Origin: Saitoella complicata NRRL Y-17804
Taxonomy: Eukaryota; Ascomycota; Saitoellomycetes; Saitoellales; Saitoellaceae
Assembly (NCBI RefSeq): GCF_001661265.1
Contig: NW_017567000.1
Location: 186,001-250,000, forward strand
Direction: 5' to 3'
DNA length: 64,000 nucleotides
Shown here: one piece after another, positions 49,965-59,497 of the stretch
Numbering within the stretch: the first letter of the stretch is position 1
Layout of the letters: each line of letters opens with the position of its first letter
The notes under the pieces: generated by a model
Seen by the model: only the letters and a program-made list of their open reading frames with translations
Told to the model about the DNA's origin: nothing
The model's database searches: none
Made by a program: the position numbers and the translations under genes

Positions 49965-50995
49965 TTACGCCTTAGCAGGCAACTTCTGCCTCATTGCCCA
50001 CATCTCGTCCCAAATCTCCTTGCACTCTCTGTTAACCCAGCATCCAGCAAGATGCACCACCAAATCGCCAGGGAAAAATCCCATGAAGTCCCATTTGATG
50101 TGTGCGTACGAGTTGAACAACCTCTGGTTCACCAACCCAGTGTGGTCTCTGATCTTCTTGTTGAACTCAACCATGTGTCCGAAAGCATCCTGCTCACGTC
50201 CAGGCCAGTCCTTCTGAACGTATATAGGGTTGAGCCAATTCTCCAACAACCACTCCGTCCACTCGCTTCTCCTAATAAGGAACGAACCAGCATTGAATCC
50301 GTTCTGATCGTTGGCGACGATGAAGTTGATCTCGTCAGGGTTGATCTCAGCAGGAGTCCTGATGCCAATCTCACGCCCACCGGAAACCCTGAACATCTCG
50401 TTCTTCAACAACTTTTGCTTCATGGCCTTGGGTGAAAGGATATGGTCCCACAAGTTAATCTGAGGGGTCATGATGATCGCATCCTGGTCGAGCCACCAAA
50501 CCCACTCGGCGTCAGGGTAGGTATCAAAAGCGTCCTTGATAGCAGGAATCTTGGCCCATACGGGGTGAATCTTGTCGCCGAACCTGCTGAGGTCGTACTT
50601 GGTAGTGTTGGTGAACATAAAATCGTATCCTGAACGTCAACCCATTAACATAATTCCATGTCGCTTCAGCCGACGAATGACGTACCATGATACTTCGCGT
50701 ACGCCGTCCTGTCTTCGATTGCCTTGTCCAACAATCCAACGATACCACCATTGCTTCCCTTTCCGTCGGACGCCAAGAGCATTACCACACCTCCAGGTTC
50801 CGACGGCAACGTGACGGAAGGAAGCGACCCTCCTGACACAACATCTCCATTATCGGTAGCGAACGGAACGTGCTTCTTCGCAGACTCCCATGCGCCCTGT
50901 GTCTGCTCTGGGCTGTATAGGGTAAGAGAGCCCAGGAAGACAATCACGACAATGGTGATGACAAGGGTGTAGAGCGGGCGCGGAATTCCAATCAT
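49965..50995 (-). CDS. GT34 alpha-mannosyltransferase, Mnn10/Mnn11-GMA12 family
   Basis: Exons 50995-50686 and 50629-49965 (56-bp intron GTACGT...CGTTCAG) give 324 aa. A type II membrane layout is seen: a short cytosolic end (MIGIPRPLY), signal anchor (TLVITIVVIVFLGSLTLYS), a short stem, then the GMA12/MNN10 catalytic domain: VVMLLASDG, AYAKYHGYDFMFTNTTKYDL, HPVWAKIPAIKDAFDTYPDA, the DxD-type site WVWWLDQDAIIM, NFIVANDQNGFNAGSFLIRR, EQDAFGHMV, and GDLVVHLAGCW. These Golgi enzymes extend mannan backbones or N-glycan outer chains. Which linkage it makes cannot be told from sequence. Confidence 0.88.
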
Positions 50996-51504
50996 CGCGA
51001 CGGCTGGAGTGACAGTAATGTATACTTTATGTAATGACCGAACGAGACGAACGAGACGAACGAGACGAACGAGGGACTGTTTACTGTTGGATGCCGGGGA
51101 TGTATGCTGCCAGATGCTGGGATGTATGCTGCGAAGAAGCAGGATTTCAGATATGGGCAGGGCAGACATGCCACGGCTGGCGTGGGCGGCTCACAAGGTT
51201 TCGGCTCACGTTGCCGCTAATAATGCACGGGGGGCCCGGGCATCTTGGAACGATTCGCGACTCCGATTAAAACTCCATTAAAAATAAATTCACTAGATTC
51301 GATACCATCCATCAGCCAGCTACCTTATTGCCGTAGCCGTAGCCGTACGGCATGGTCTTGGTCGTGATACTAATACCCAAGATAGCTATCGTAATTCAAA
51401 ATCGTTAACGCCGCGTGTGCTCGCTGCTCATTGCAGCGTCGAAAAGACCCTCATCGTAACAATGCCATGGCCAATGATACCCCCGTTCATGCCCTTCACT
51501 TCCC
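50996..51504. other. Intergenic region with small tandem repeat
   Basis: 509 bp between two minus-strand genes. It holds a 9-bp repeat in the 5'UTR/promoter of the GT34 gene and a short GCCGTA triplication near 51330-51347. Nothing else is recognised. Confidence 0.5.
51039..51074. repeat. 9-bp tandem repeat, about 4 copies
   Basis: Unit CGAACGAGA repeated four times, the last copy with one change. It lies 44 bp upstream of the GT34 start codon, probably in the 5'UTR. Confidence 0.8.
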
Positions 51505-53229
51505 TCATTCCAACGACACCATCAATCCACCTCGCACCCAGTCATGCTCCGCAATCTCTTTCATGGACCATCGTTTATCTCGCCTCCTTAGCAACCCCTC
51601 CACAATATCCTTTGCGCCCTCCCATTCAGGTTCGTAATCTTTTTGGTCATCCTTCGAAGCGAGCCGGATCCACCTCCATTCCACCCTAGCAATACGATGA
51701 CTTGGTCGACCGCGCATCTTCTGTTCCATGCCCGGCACAGCATCAAATGGTAGTCGACCCTCAATGATGGCATAGAGAATAACACCGAGAGCCCATGCAT
51801 CAGTCTGGCGCCCATCGTAAGGCTGTCCCATAAGCAACTCCGGCGCCGCATAATCTTCACTTCCACATCGCGTAGTAAGCAGTGGGTTGTTAGGATCGAT
51901 GGCTCGTGACAGCCCAAGGTCAGTCAGGGTGGTGATCGGCCTTGGAAAAGTATCAGGCCACTGGATATCCGCCAGCTCATCCGGAAGCAGATTCAACAGA
52001 ACGTTCTCCAACTTCAAATCTCGATGCACAAAGTTCTTCGAGTGCAGGTACTCCACCGCCCTTACCATCTCCGCAAACAACCTTCTCACAAACTTGGGCG
52101 ATAAAAGCTCACGTCTTGTCGAAGCCAGCTCAAACAAGTCTCCTCCAGGTGAATAATTCAGGACGATGTCCGCATTTCTTGAGCAGATGTCGAATCCCAG
52201 CAGCCTGATGAGGTTCGGATGTCTCATCACTCTGAGTATATCCAGCTCTCGTCGTACCGAACTCTCAATTCTCTCCTTATTAGCACCCGCAGCAGCAACG
52301 AATGGCACAATCTTGACCGCAGCTAGCCGTGCTCGGTCATTAGGATTGAAGTTTCCCTCTTGATCTAACCGCGCAGCCAACACAACGTCACTGAACGCAC
52401 CTTTCCCAAGCTTTCTAAGCACTTTCCATCGACCTTTTCTTGTGTAGTTAGTCTCTATCGTGTAAGCATCGACATATCCTTCAGGCGATGGTTCGCTCCC
52501 TTGCTCCTCTTCTTTGACGTCACCATTCACTGCACGCCTCTCAACATATGATTGATGCATCTCTCTTGTCATCTCCACGTTCAGCTGGGGTTGAGACCTG
52601 GGGACTGCTGAGTATTGCGCCCTGTAGTCGTTTACGTCTGGTGGTGTATAGTTGGAAAACGTGCGTATAGGATTTGGCCTAGGCGCTGGCATGGTAGGGG
52701 ACATCTGATCCGTGTCTGAGTGCGTGCGTGCGTGTCCGGATGCTGCTCTTGCTGCCATGATAGCTGGTGGTACGTGCAACGTGTTACTTCGTCCAACTTC
52801 AGGGATATACGTCTTGCGCCGCGGAAAGTCATCTGGTAGGTCAGGAGTGAGAACCCCGGGCTTCATGTCCACCATAGACTTATGTCGGTGAATATCATGA
52901 GCACCAGCAGGCACGACCGGGTCCGTATGGAAGAGTGCGAAATTTCTGCCAGGCGTAGACGAAGGTGATCCGACGATAGGCGACGGCAGTGGTGTCATCT
53001 TTTCCGTTGGCGTTACCGCTGCGCCTGGTGAATCAAACAGTGAAGCCGTGCGCGAGGACGACGCCGAAGATTGTCGGCGACGGTTGCCAAAGATTGTGTC
53101 GATATCAGTCTGGATGCGAAGTGCGGCAGCCATTCTGTTGGCATTGGCATGAATAGCTGCCGTATCCGCCGTCTCAAAGTCGACTTCTTGGTGAAGAGGC
53201 GAGCGCGATCGTCCAAGTGGTGAGGACAT
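51505..53229 (-). CDS. CAMK-like Ser/Thr protein kinase
   Basis: Single exon, 574 aa. Residues 1-265 are disordered, Ser/Pro-rich, with RSRSPLHQEVDFETADTA at the start. The kinase domain runs about 270-570: glycine loop LGKGAFSDVV, catalytic Lys in RLAAVKIVPF, HRD loop NFVHRDLKLENVLL, metal motif DLGLSR (Leu where most kinases have Phe), activation-segment end GSEDYAAPELLMG, and DAWALGVILYAIIEGRLPF. All catalytic residues are present, so it should be active. It resembles a fungal CAMK-type group related to yeast YPL150W. Substrate and pathway are not inferable. A short insert (LLPDELADIQWPDTFPRP) sits between HRD and DLG. Confidence 0.82.
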   Translation of the reverse strand: MSSPLGRSRSPLHQEVDFETADTAAIHANANRMAAALRIQTDIDTIFGNRRRQSSASSSRTASLFDSPGAAVTPTEKMTPLPSPIVGSPSSTPGRNFALFHTDPVVPAGAHDIHRHKSMVDMKPGVLTPDLPDDFPRRKTYIPEVGRSNTLHVPPAIMAARAASGHARTHSDTDQMSPTMPAPRPNPIRTFSNYTPPDVNDYRAQYSAVPRSQPQLNVEMTREMHQSYVERRAVNGDVKEEEQGSEPSPEGYVDAYTIETNYTRKGRWKVLRKLGKGAFSDVVLAARLDQEGNFNPNDRARLAAVKIVPFVAAAGANKERIESSVRRELDILRVMRHPNLIRLLGFDICSRNADIVLNYSPGGDLFELASTRRELLSPKFVRRLFAEMVRAVEYLHSKNFVHRDLKLENVLLNLLPDELADIQWPDTFPRPITTLTDLGLSRAIDPNNPLLTTRCGSEDYAAPELLMGQPYDGRQTDAWALGVILYAIIEGRLPFDAVPGMEQKMRGRPSHRIARVEWRWIRLASKDDQKDYEPEWEGAKDIVEGLLRRRDKRWSMKEIAEHDWVRGGLMVSLE

Positions 53230-53744
53230 ATCGATCGAATCGATAAGTTATGGTGTGGCGCCAAGTGTTTCCAGAAGTCGGATAGCTTGTCGTACAGCAA
53301 GGACGATGAGGGACTAAGGGCTGAGCGTCCAGACCAAAGCAGCTGCTGCGCGTATAGCCTTGATCTGCTGCCTTCTTCCTTGGATGATCCCTAGATGATT
53401 AAGAAACAGCTCAGCAGCTGCTGGGCCGTTCAGATGTCTGGTTGTGTATGCGTCGTCTACTCGTCTCTGGGTCTCTGGAGGTTACTCGTTGAGCGCTTCA
53501 TCGTATGGGCCGGGACATCAGGCCCTTGTTTCAGATAGCTATAGTGGACGCCCAAAAACCTTAGAATCTTGCCCGAGCTCGAAAGACATTTCGAAAGTAA
53601 GACCTCAAGAAGATTTGAATACAACTGATTATAATGATACAAGACATCTCTTCCCTCTTCTCCTCAATATCGTACATCCGCTCACGTTTGTCCAAAAAGC
53701 GCTGCAAGACCCCGGCCCGTTGCGCCATTACCAAAAAGAAAGAC
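53230..53744. other. Intergenic region kinase / carrier-LEA gene
   Basis: 515 bp upstream of the kinase and downstream of the carrier gene. No RNA gene or clear repeat is seen. Confidence 0.5.
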
Positions 53745-55706
53745 TTACTCCTCTGATCCCTTCTTCTGCTGACCAGTCCACTCCACACCGCTTACCTCCT
53801 TTGCGGATGAACCGCCGACAGCACCATTAACCGAACAGTCCTGCGCTTTGGAAGCAACACCTTGTGCGCCAGCTTTAGCGGTCTCCACAATCTTGCCGAC
53901 GTTCTCCGCCTTCGGAAGCTCCACCTGTTGGGTTAGCCCGCTAGCCGCACCCTTCGTCTTCTCCGCAAGCTCGCCCGCCATAGCCTTGACATTCTCATAA
54001 GCCTCGTTCTGATTAGTGGTCTCACGCCCCGGGACAGCCCTGGCCGCGTTCTCCAACAGCTGACCAACCTTCTCACCAGCGCCGCTCTCCTTCCACCTGG
54101 TACCAGCAACCCCCTGAAGAGACGCAGCTTGCTCCTTGATGCCAGTCTTTGCCAACATCTCATCCGCTTTGGCACCGGCGCGGCCCACAAGCTCCTTGGC
54201 ACCAGAGTCCGCATATGCTTTCGCAACATTCTCCTTCACCTCGAGTGCTTTAGAAGGGATATCAGCGTCACGCACGACCTCGGCGACTTTAGTGTACGCA
54301 CTGTCGATGCTGCCCTTCGCCTTACCCGCAAGCTCTGCAGCCTTATCCTTCGCGCCACTGTTGGTGAGATATTGGTCGACAGTCTGACCCGCCTCCTTCG
54401 CTTTGGCGGCAACTGCTTCTGCGTTCTGACGAGCAACTTGAACGGACTTGTTCTGTGCAGCTTCGGACGCAAGGTTCTGAGCGGTTTCGGCGATGTTACG
54501 CCCACGCACGCGGCGCAAAAGAAGGTAAATCGCGACGATGAAAGACCCGACTCGATCCTGTAGGGGTTTGTCAGCCAAGCCTTCCCCGTGGTCAAGTCCT
54601 ATCTACCTTGATCATCATCATAAGTCCCTGCTGGAAGAAACCCTTCAGAACCTGCGGTCCCACGCCCTTATACAACCCCTGAAGCCCCTCACTCTTGAAG
54701 ACTTTGCGAATCATGGCCACAGAATTGGCGTTCTTCGAGCTGGATACTTGTGCCCTTGACTTCGTGAGAATCAAGGGGTACGTTAGAACAGTGGCAAGGG
54801 ATTTCGCAAGGGCGGAGTATAGGAAGATCTCTTTGGACGTTGGATTCGAGCGGCGATCCTGGGGAATGGCGAACGACTTCAGAACCTCGTATGCATAGTA
54901 CGATATGCTTGGGTTGACCGTCAAGACGCAGGCAGACCTGTATCCAGTCCAGAGACCGGTGATTCCCTTCTCAGAATAGATCTCCCTCAAGATCTCCATG
55001 GCCGTAGGCACTGGCTGATCACCCAGCGAGCGCTCAATCGAACGGATCTGGCTTGTGATTGCCACGGTTTGCTTGCGCTTCACAACGTTCTGCAAGGGGG
55101 TAGTGAAGAATCTGCTGATGATACCAGCAATTGCTCCGATTGCAAGTTCTTCCGCCGGACCTAGAGTGGACACAGTCTTACTGACAACTTTTGATCGAGA
55201 TTGTAGGCGGTTAGTGCGCATATATGTGTCTGTTTAACTGCGGAGTCAGATAACCGTAGCCTTGGTGGGGTGGGTGTAACCCTTGCAGGGAAAGGAACTT
55301 ACAAGCAAAGTGATAGAAGAAAGTCGATGAAACACTGCATACAAGCTATCAGTTCTGCAATACTCGATGTACTGCTTTGCGTACGTACACAGACAGCGTA
55401 TCCACCTTCAGTCCGAGAAAGAATGCGCTCAGACTCTCCTCCTTGTAGATCCTAACAAGCGCGTCGACCAGCCCGCTGTACGCAGCCGGGTCATCGACGA
55501 ACGTACCCTTCTCATTCTGTGTCTGTAGCCTAGAGACAATGACATCGAGCGGATAGACGAGAGCTACGCCGGGTTAGTCAAGCTACCGTATAACACCGTG
55601 CAGGGTGCGTACCGTTCGCAATGGCAGAGCCGACAGCGCCCGAGGTAGCAGACACCAATGGATCGTTCGCAGCAGCTGCCTGAGCTTTCTCTTGCAACGA
55701 CGGCAT
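53745..55706 (-). CDS. Peroxisomal-type solute carrier (Pmp47/Ant1-like) fused to an LEA-like tail
   Basis: Five exons, 55706-55613, 55563-55389, 55334-55303, 55229-54607 and 54557-53745, introns 49, 54, 73 and 49 bp, give 578 aa. Residues 1-335 are a mitochondrial-carrier fold of the peroxisomal ATP-carrier branch: GAVGSAIANALVYPLDVIVS, FYHFAYTYMRTNRLQSRSK, GAIAGIISRFFTTPLQNVVK, GITGLWTGYRSACVLTVNPS, LATVLTYPLILTKSRAQVSS, LQGLYKGVGPQVLKGFFQQG. The sixth helix spans the last splice (MMMIK then DRVGSFIVAIYLLLRRVRGR). The remaining 240 residues are Ala/Lys/Glu-rich, repetitive and amphipathic (AEAVAAKAKEAGQTVDQYL, DKAAELAGKAKGSIDSAYTK), like LEA-type proteins. The tail has no ATG of its own near its beginning, so it is read as one gene. 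Confidence 0.78.
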
Positions 55707-56090
55707 TTTGATCTTGATGCTGCTTGTTGACTGAATGCTTCGACGGCTGGGCGAAAGGGCCGAGCTGGGGTGGGTTATCGGTGTAGCGCGATGCGGGGCC
55801 GTCCATGACCGAAGCGGCGCGCGCGTGATGTTCAAGGAATCCAGCGTGTGGTCCTCACGCAATTGCAATTAGAATACAGGATAATAAGTAGATGAATGAA
55901 TGTCAATTCCGGTATCGTATACTTTTTCTCTCACATTCTATCCTATCGTACTCTTTCCAATTCTCCAGTTGCAACTCCAAATATGCCCAAAGATGCATAT
56001 GATCCCAAGAAACCAAAAACCTATTTTTTCAAACGCCAAGATGTCCTAAAATGATATAAATGATAACCGTATGCCTATGCATGCTCCTGC
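55707..56090. other. Intergenic region carrier-LEA / SulP
   Basis: 384 bp between two minus-strand genes. Nothing recognisable is seen. Confidence 0.5.
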
Positions 56091-58748
56091 TCAGAAATCG
56101 TTGTTATCCAAAGCCTTGTTCTGCTGCGAATGATTCCGCACATCAGGTTGCGAAGGTCCCGTTTCACCGACTTGTTGACTGGGGTCGGTCAAGGCGCGGA
56201 CGCCGTCCTCGCCGATGGTGGGAACCCATGGTCTCTCGTCGTCACCAGTGACAACGGTGTCATCTGACATGCCACCAACGCTCTTCTGGCCCGCGCCAGG
56301 AGGAGACTCTCCGGGCACCTCACCCGCTTCAATAGCCTTAGCTTGAACATCATCCTCATCCTCCTCAGATTCCTCGGCGTTCGCCTTAGTTTCCGCCGCG
56401 TCAATAGCCGCAAGACGCGCACGAACAGCCTCGACAGCCGAAGGAATACTGATATGAATGAGAATCTTGGAATAACTCGGGTCCAGGAACGCACAATGAG
56501 CGAGCCTACGCTGGATCGAGCTATCGGAGGCAGAGCGAGAAGTGTGGTGCGAGCGCCTATCCGTGTGATGAAAATTCACGACCTGAATTGGGCTGAGACC
56601 CTCGGCCTGCAAAGGAGCGGGGTCCATATTGCGGATAGGGTTGTCGCCAGGAGTCGAGGTCTGACGAGTGCGGTTATGCGTTGCCTGCGAGATCGTCCGA
56701 ACAATAGCAGACCCGACGTTCCCTCCATTGTGATAATCGAGATCCAGCCTGGGCACCTTGGGCGGCGCCTTCTCCGGTCTGTCGATGGGCGCGGTAATAT
56801 CAGCCAACTCCAAAACACGCAACACATTCTGATGAACCGAGACAAAGTGCAACTCGAACGTCTCGACACCAGCATAATCCGCCAACTCGCTCCTCATATC
56901 GAACAAAGCCTGCAAGCCAGTCGAGTCCAGATTGTTGACAGCCGAGAAATCGAAAATAACAGCACGAAGACGCGGCAAGCGGTCGCCGTGCTCGAGTGTT
57001 CCTGCACGCTCCCTCATACGCTTAATCCGATCCTCCAAGTCATCACTCCAAAGCCTGTTACTGTCGTCCGCGTCCTTCGCCACGCCATTCGTGTATGCGA
57101 AGACCTGCTTCAACAACTGTGATTTGATGTACCTCGAGTTCGGGAAGGTGAAAGACTCCTCAAGACGGAAGATCATGACACCAGGAATAGGCTGAATGGA
57201 CTTTGTGTGGAACACAGGCGAGTCAGCATCAACGTAGACACCCGTAGGAATAGGCGGCATAGTGCAATCCTCATCATCATCCACGGCCTCAGCCAAGAGC
57301 CTCAAATGAGGACGAGCGACGCGCCAGAGAAGAACGACAAGGGAGTAACCAACGGAAACAGCAATACCGATCTCGACAGAGTAGAACAAGGTAATCCAGA
57401 AAGCGAGTTGAGAACCGAGGAAATCCCAGAACGAGATTCGCCACAACTGGTACCAAACCTTGGGCCCGGCAACAAGCTGAACGACAGCCATGAAGATGAC
57501 GGCGCCGAGGGTGGAGTTAGGAATGTAGTAGAATGCCGGGGTGACTGCGCACACGGAAACAATGACGACGACGGCGCACATGAGACCAGACAGTGGAGAC
57601 TTGGAACCGGAAGCGTTGTTGACAGCCGTACGGGAGAAGGAACCAGTCACGGCGTAGGATCCGAAGAATGCACCGATGATGTTGACGAGACCGATGGAGT
57701 TGAGTTCCTGATTCTGATCAATCTGGTATTTGTCTCGACGAGCGAATGACTTGGCGATAGCGACGTGTTCGAGGACAGCGGCAAAGAATACCGCAATGGA
57801 GCGACCGGCGACTAGACCGAGGAGAGAGAGATCGGGGGTCTGAGGCCTGTAAAGACCGGAAGGGACGGACTTGATGATGCTGAGACGAGGCGAGTCTCTG
57901 TGGTTTTTGTTGATGCCGTATGAGATTGCAGTGAAGATGATGACGACAAATGTGTTTCGCGCAACTCCGACAAACCAAATCAACTTGTTCTTCTTTCCCC
58001 AAACCTTTGCTGCCCACTGCAACGAAACCAATGCAGTTATTGATGCAATCGAGAACAGGATGTCGCGCCAGTGCGCATCAGGAAGTGCTGCAAAAAAGTC
58101 GTGCAAGACCGTACCTGTCTTGTTGTTTGACCTGACATGATATTCACCAAACAACTTTGGAAGTTGTTGAACGCCGATGGTGAGAGCAGCGCCAGAGGTA
58201 TAACCGGTAAGAATCCCACCAGGGAAGAAATCGAGAATGATACCAAGTTTCAGCATGCCGAGACCGAGAGAGTAGACACCAACCATGAACGCCGAAGCCA
58301 TTGCGATTGTTGCAGCAGAGTAGCCGGAATCGGCCATGGCCTTGATGACCTCGGCGGTTAAAAGCGAGATGACAGCCGTGGGACCAATGGTGATATCCTT
58401 CGAGGTACCGATAAAAGCGTACAGAATGACGGCAACATATGACGAGAAAAGACCGTACTGTACTGGGATCGTGGCAACGTTGGCGTATGCGATTGATTGA
58501 GGAACGAGCATGAGACCGACAGTCAACCCAGCGATCAGATCACCAGCCAACCACCGGTAATCATACCGCGGAAGCCATTTAACAATTGGCAAGCGTGCAG
58601 CTGCCCATCGTGGAGCAGTATGAGGCAAAGCCTTCAGGGCGTCTGTGGTCTGAGCGGAAAGCCATTGTAGGGTCGGATCTTCTCTCACGCCTTCTCGGAG
58701 AGAGTGCCAATGTTCCCTGGCTGATCTGACGGGATGGAAGGCAGACAT
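56091..58748 (-). CDS. SulP-family sulfate permease with STAS domain
   Basis: Single exon, 885 aa. The SulP transporter domain (about 60-520) shows DLIAGLTVGLMLVPQSIAYA, YGLFSSYVAVILYAFIGTSK, ITIGPTAVISLLTAEVI, FFPGGILTGYTSGAALTIGV, NIIGAFFGSYAVTGSFSRTA, VNNASGSKSPLSGLMCAVVV, and a dozen or more membrane helices. A C-terminal STAS domain follows (about 545-730: GVMIFRLEESFTFPNSRYIK, RAVIFDFSAVNNLDSTGLQA, HFVSVHQNVLRVLELADI). An extended acidic cytosolic tail closes the protein. The family takes up sulfate by proton symport at the plasma membrane, as yeast Sul1/Sul2 do. Length matches filamentous-fungal homologues. Confidence 0.93.
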   Translation of the reverse strand: MSAFHPVRSAREHWHSLREGVREDPTLQWLSAQTTDALKALPHTAPRWAAARLPIVKWLPRYDYRWLAGDLIAGLTVGLMLVPQSIAYANVATIPVQYGLFSSYVAVILYAFIGTSKDITIGPTAVISLLTAEVIKAMADSGYSAATIAMASAFMVGVYSLGLGMLKLGIILDFFPGGILTGYTSGAALTIGVQQLPKLFGEYHVRSNNKTGTVLHDFFAALPDAHWRDILFSIASITALVSLQWAAKVWGKKNKLIWFVGVARNTFVVIIFTAISYGINKNHRDSPRLSIIKSVPSGLYRPQTPDLSLLGLVAGRSIAVFFAAVLEHVAIAKSFARRDKYQIDQNQELNSIGLVNIIGAFFGSYAVTGSFSRTAVNNASGSKSPLSGLMCAVVVIVSVCAVTPAFYYIPNSTLGAVIFMAVVQLVAGPKVWYQLWRISFWDFLGSQLAFWITLFYSVEIGIAVSVGYSLVVLLWRVARPHLRLLAEAVDDDEDCTMPPIPTGVYVDADSPVFHTKSIQPIPGVMIFRLEESFTFPNSRYIKSQLLKQVFAYTNGVAKDADDSNRLWSDDLEDRIKRMRERAGTLEHGDRLPRLRAVIFDFSAVNNLDSTGLQALFDMRSELADYAGVETFELHFVSVHQNVLRVLELADITAPIDRPEKAPPKVPRLDLDYHNGGNVGSAIVRTISQATHNRTRQTSTPGDNPIRNMDPAPLQAEGLSPIQVVNFHHTDRRSHHTSRSASDSSIQRRLAHCAFLDPSYSKILIHISIPSAVEAVRARLAAIDAAETKANAEESEEDEDDVQAKAIEAGEVPGESPPGAGQKSVGGMSDDTVVTGDDERPWVPTIGEDGVRALTDPSQQVGETGPSQPDVRNHSQQNKALDNNDF

Positions 58749-59497
58749 CGACTACAGCTGGTGGTCGGTTGGAATGTACGAGGGCTCGGGCAGTATTTCC
58801 CTACGGCATCGTCTAAGCGGCGAGGCGTTGGCGGGTTCTCGGAGGATCGCGACAACCGACATGAGATGCGAACATTTAGCGTGAATTGCGTGATCGCCCT
58901 ATAGCCCACCGGTGTGTATGCGCGTTGATGTGTGTGTGCGTGATCGCGGTGTCCACCTCATTTGTAATCATTCACTTCGTAATCAGGACTCGAAACAGTA
59001 ACTTGGGCAGCGTCGTCTATAGGGCACATGTGAAGGCTCACCTTATGGGGTTATATCGGGATTGAAGACACAGGAGGAATAGGAGAATACACCTGGAAGT
59101 TTTCATAAGCAGTGCCCAAGCTCTAGACGTAGAAAACGTACCTAGATCATATGGACCGGACATAACACTCCTTTCTCAAAGATCGGGAAGGGTGGACACA
59201 GAGGGAACACCCCTCGAGACAGAACGATTGGTATCATTCGCACTGCTCGTGAGCTGTGCCATGAGAAGATCCTCAGGGAAGCCAGCGATTAAAGGCTGCA
59301 GGTCAGCTTGTGGAACATCTGCCCAATCCGGCAATCTCGGCTGAATGCGAAGACCCTCTTCGCTGACAGAGTTCATGGCTTCTGCGACAGCCCTATTAGG
59401 CATCACCTGCATGACCAAAACAAACAAGCGCGTCTGCTCGAGTGAGGTCTCGTCAAGAAATACAACACTACACCATCAACAACAACCGACAACAGGG
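58749..59497. other. Divergent intergenic region SulP / haspin
   Basis: 749 bp. It holds a small minus-strand open frame (59176-59412) listed separately. In the remaining part I see no RNA gene or repeat. Confidence 0.5.
59176..59412 (-). CDS. Possible small protein, 78 aa, unknown
   Basis: A minus-strand frame from ATG 59412 encodes 78 aa: MQVMPNRAVAEAMNSVSEEG, then RLPDWADVPQADLQPLIAGF and PEDLLMAQLTSS, ending STLPDL. Composition looks natural and unlike a shadow of a neighbour, since the overlapping plus strand is only a possible 5' extension of haspin. No family is recognised. It could be an unannotated microprotein, the last exon of a gene with upstream exons, or chance. Confidence 0.3.
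   Translation of the reverse strand: MQVMPNRAVAEAMNSVSEEGLRIQPRLPDWADVPQADLQPLIAGFPEDLLMAQLTSSANDTNRSVSRGVPSVSTLPDL

Noticed and set aside
53745-54578. Stand-alone LEA-like gene starting at 54578
   Set aside because: The apparent first codon is TTG inside the intron, there is no ATG near the head, and the segment supplies the sixth carrier helix when spliced.
59345-59497. 51-residue N-terminal extension of haspin
   Set aside because: Sequence has no haspin-like features and overlaps a more natural frame on the other strand.
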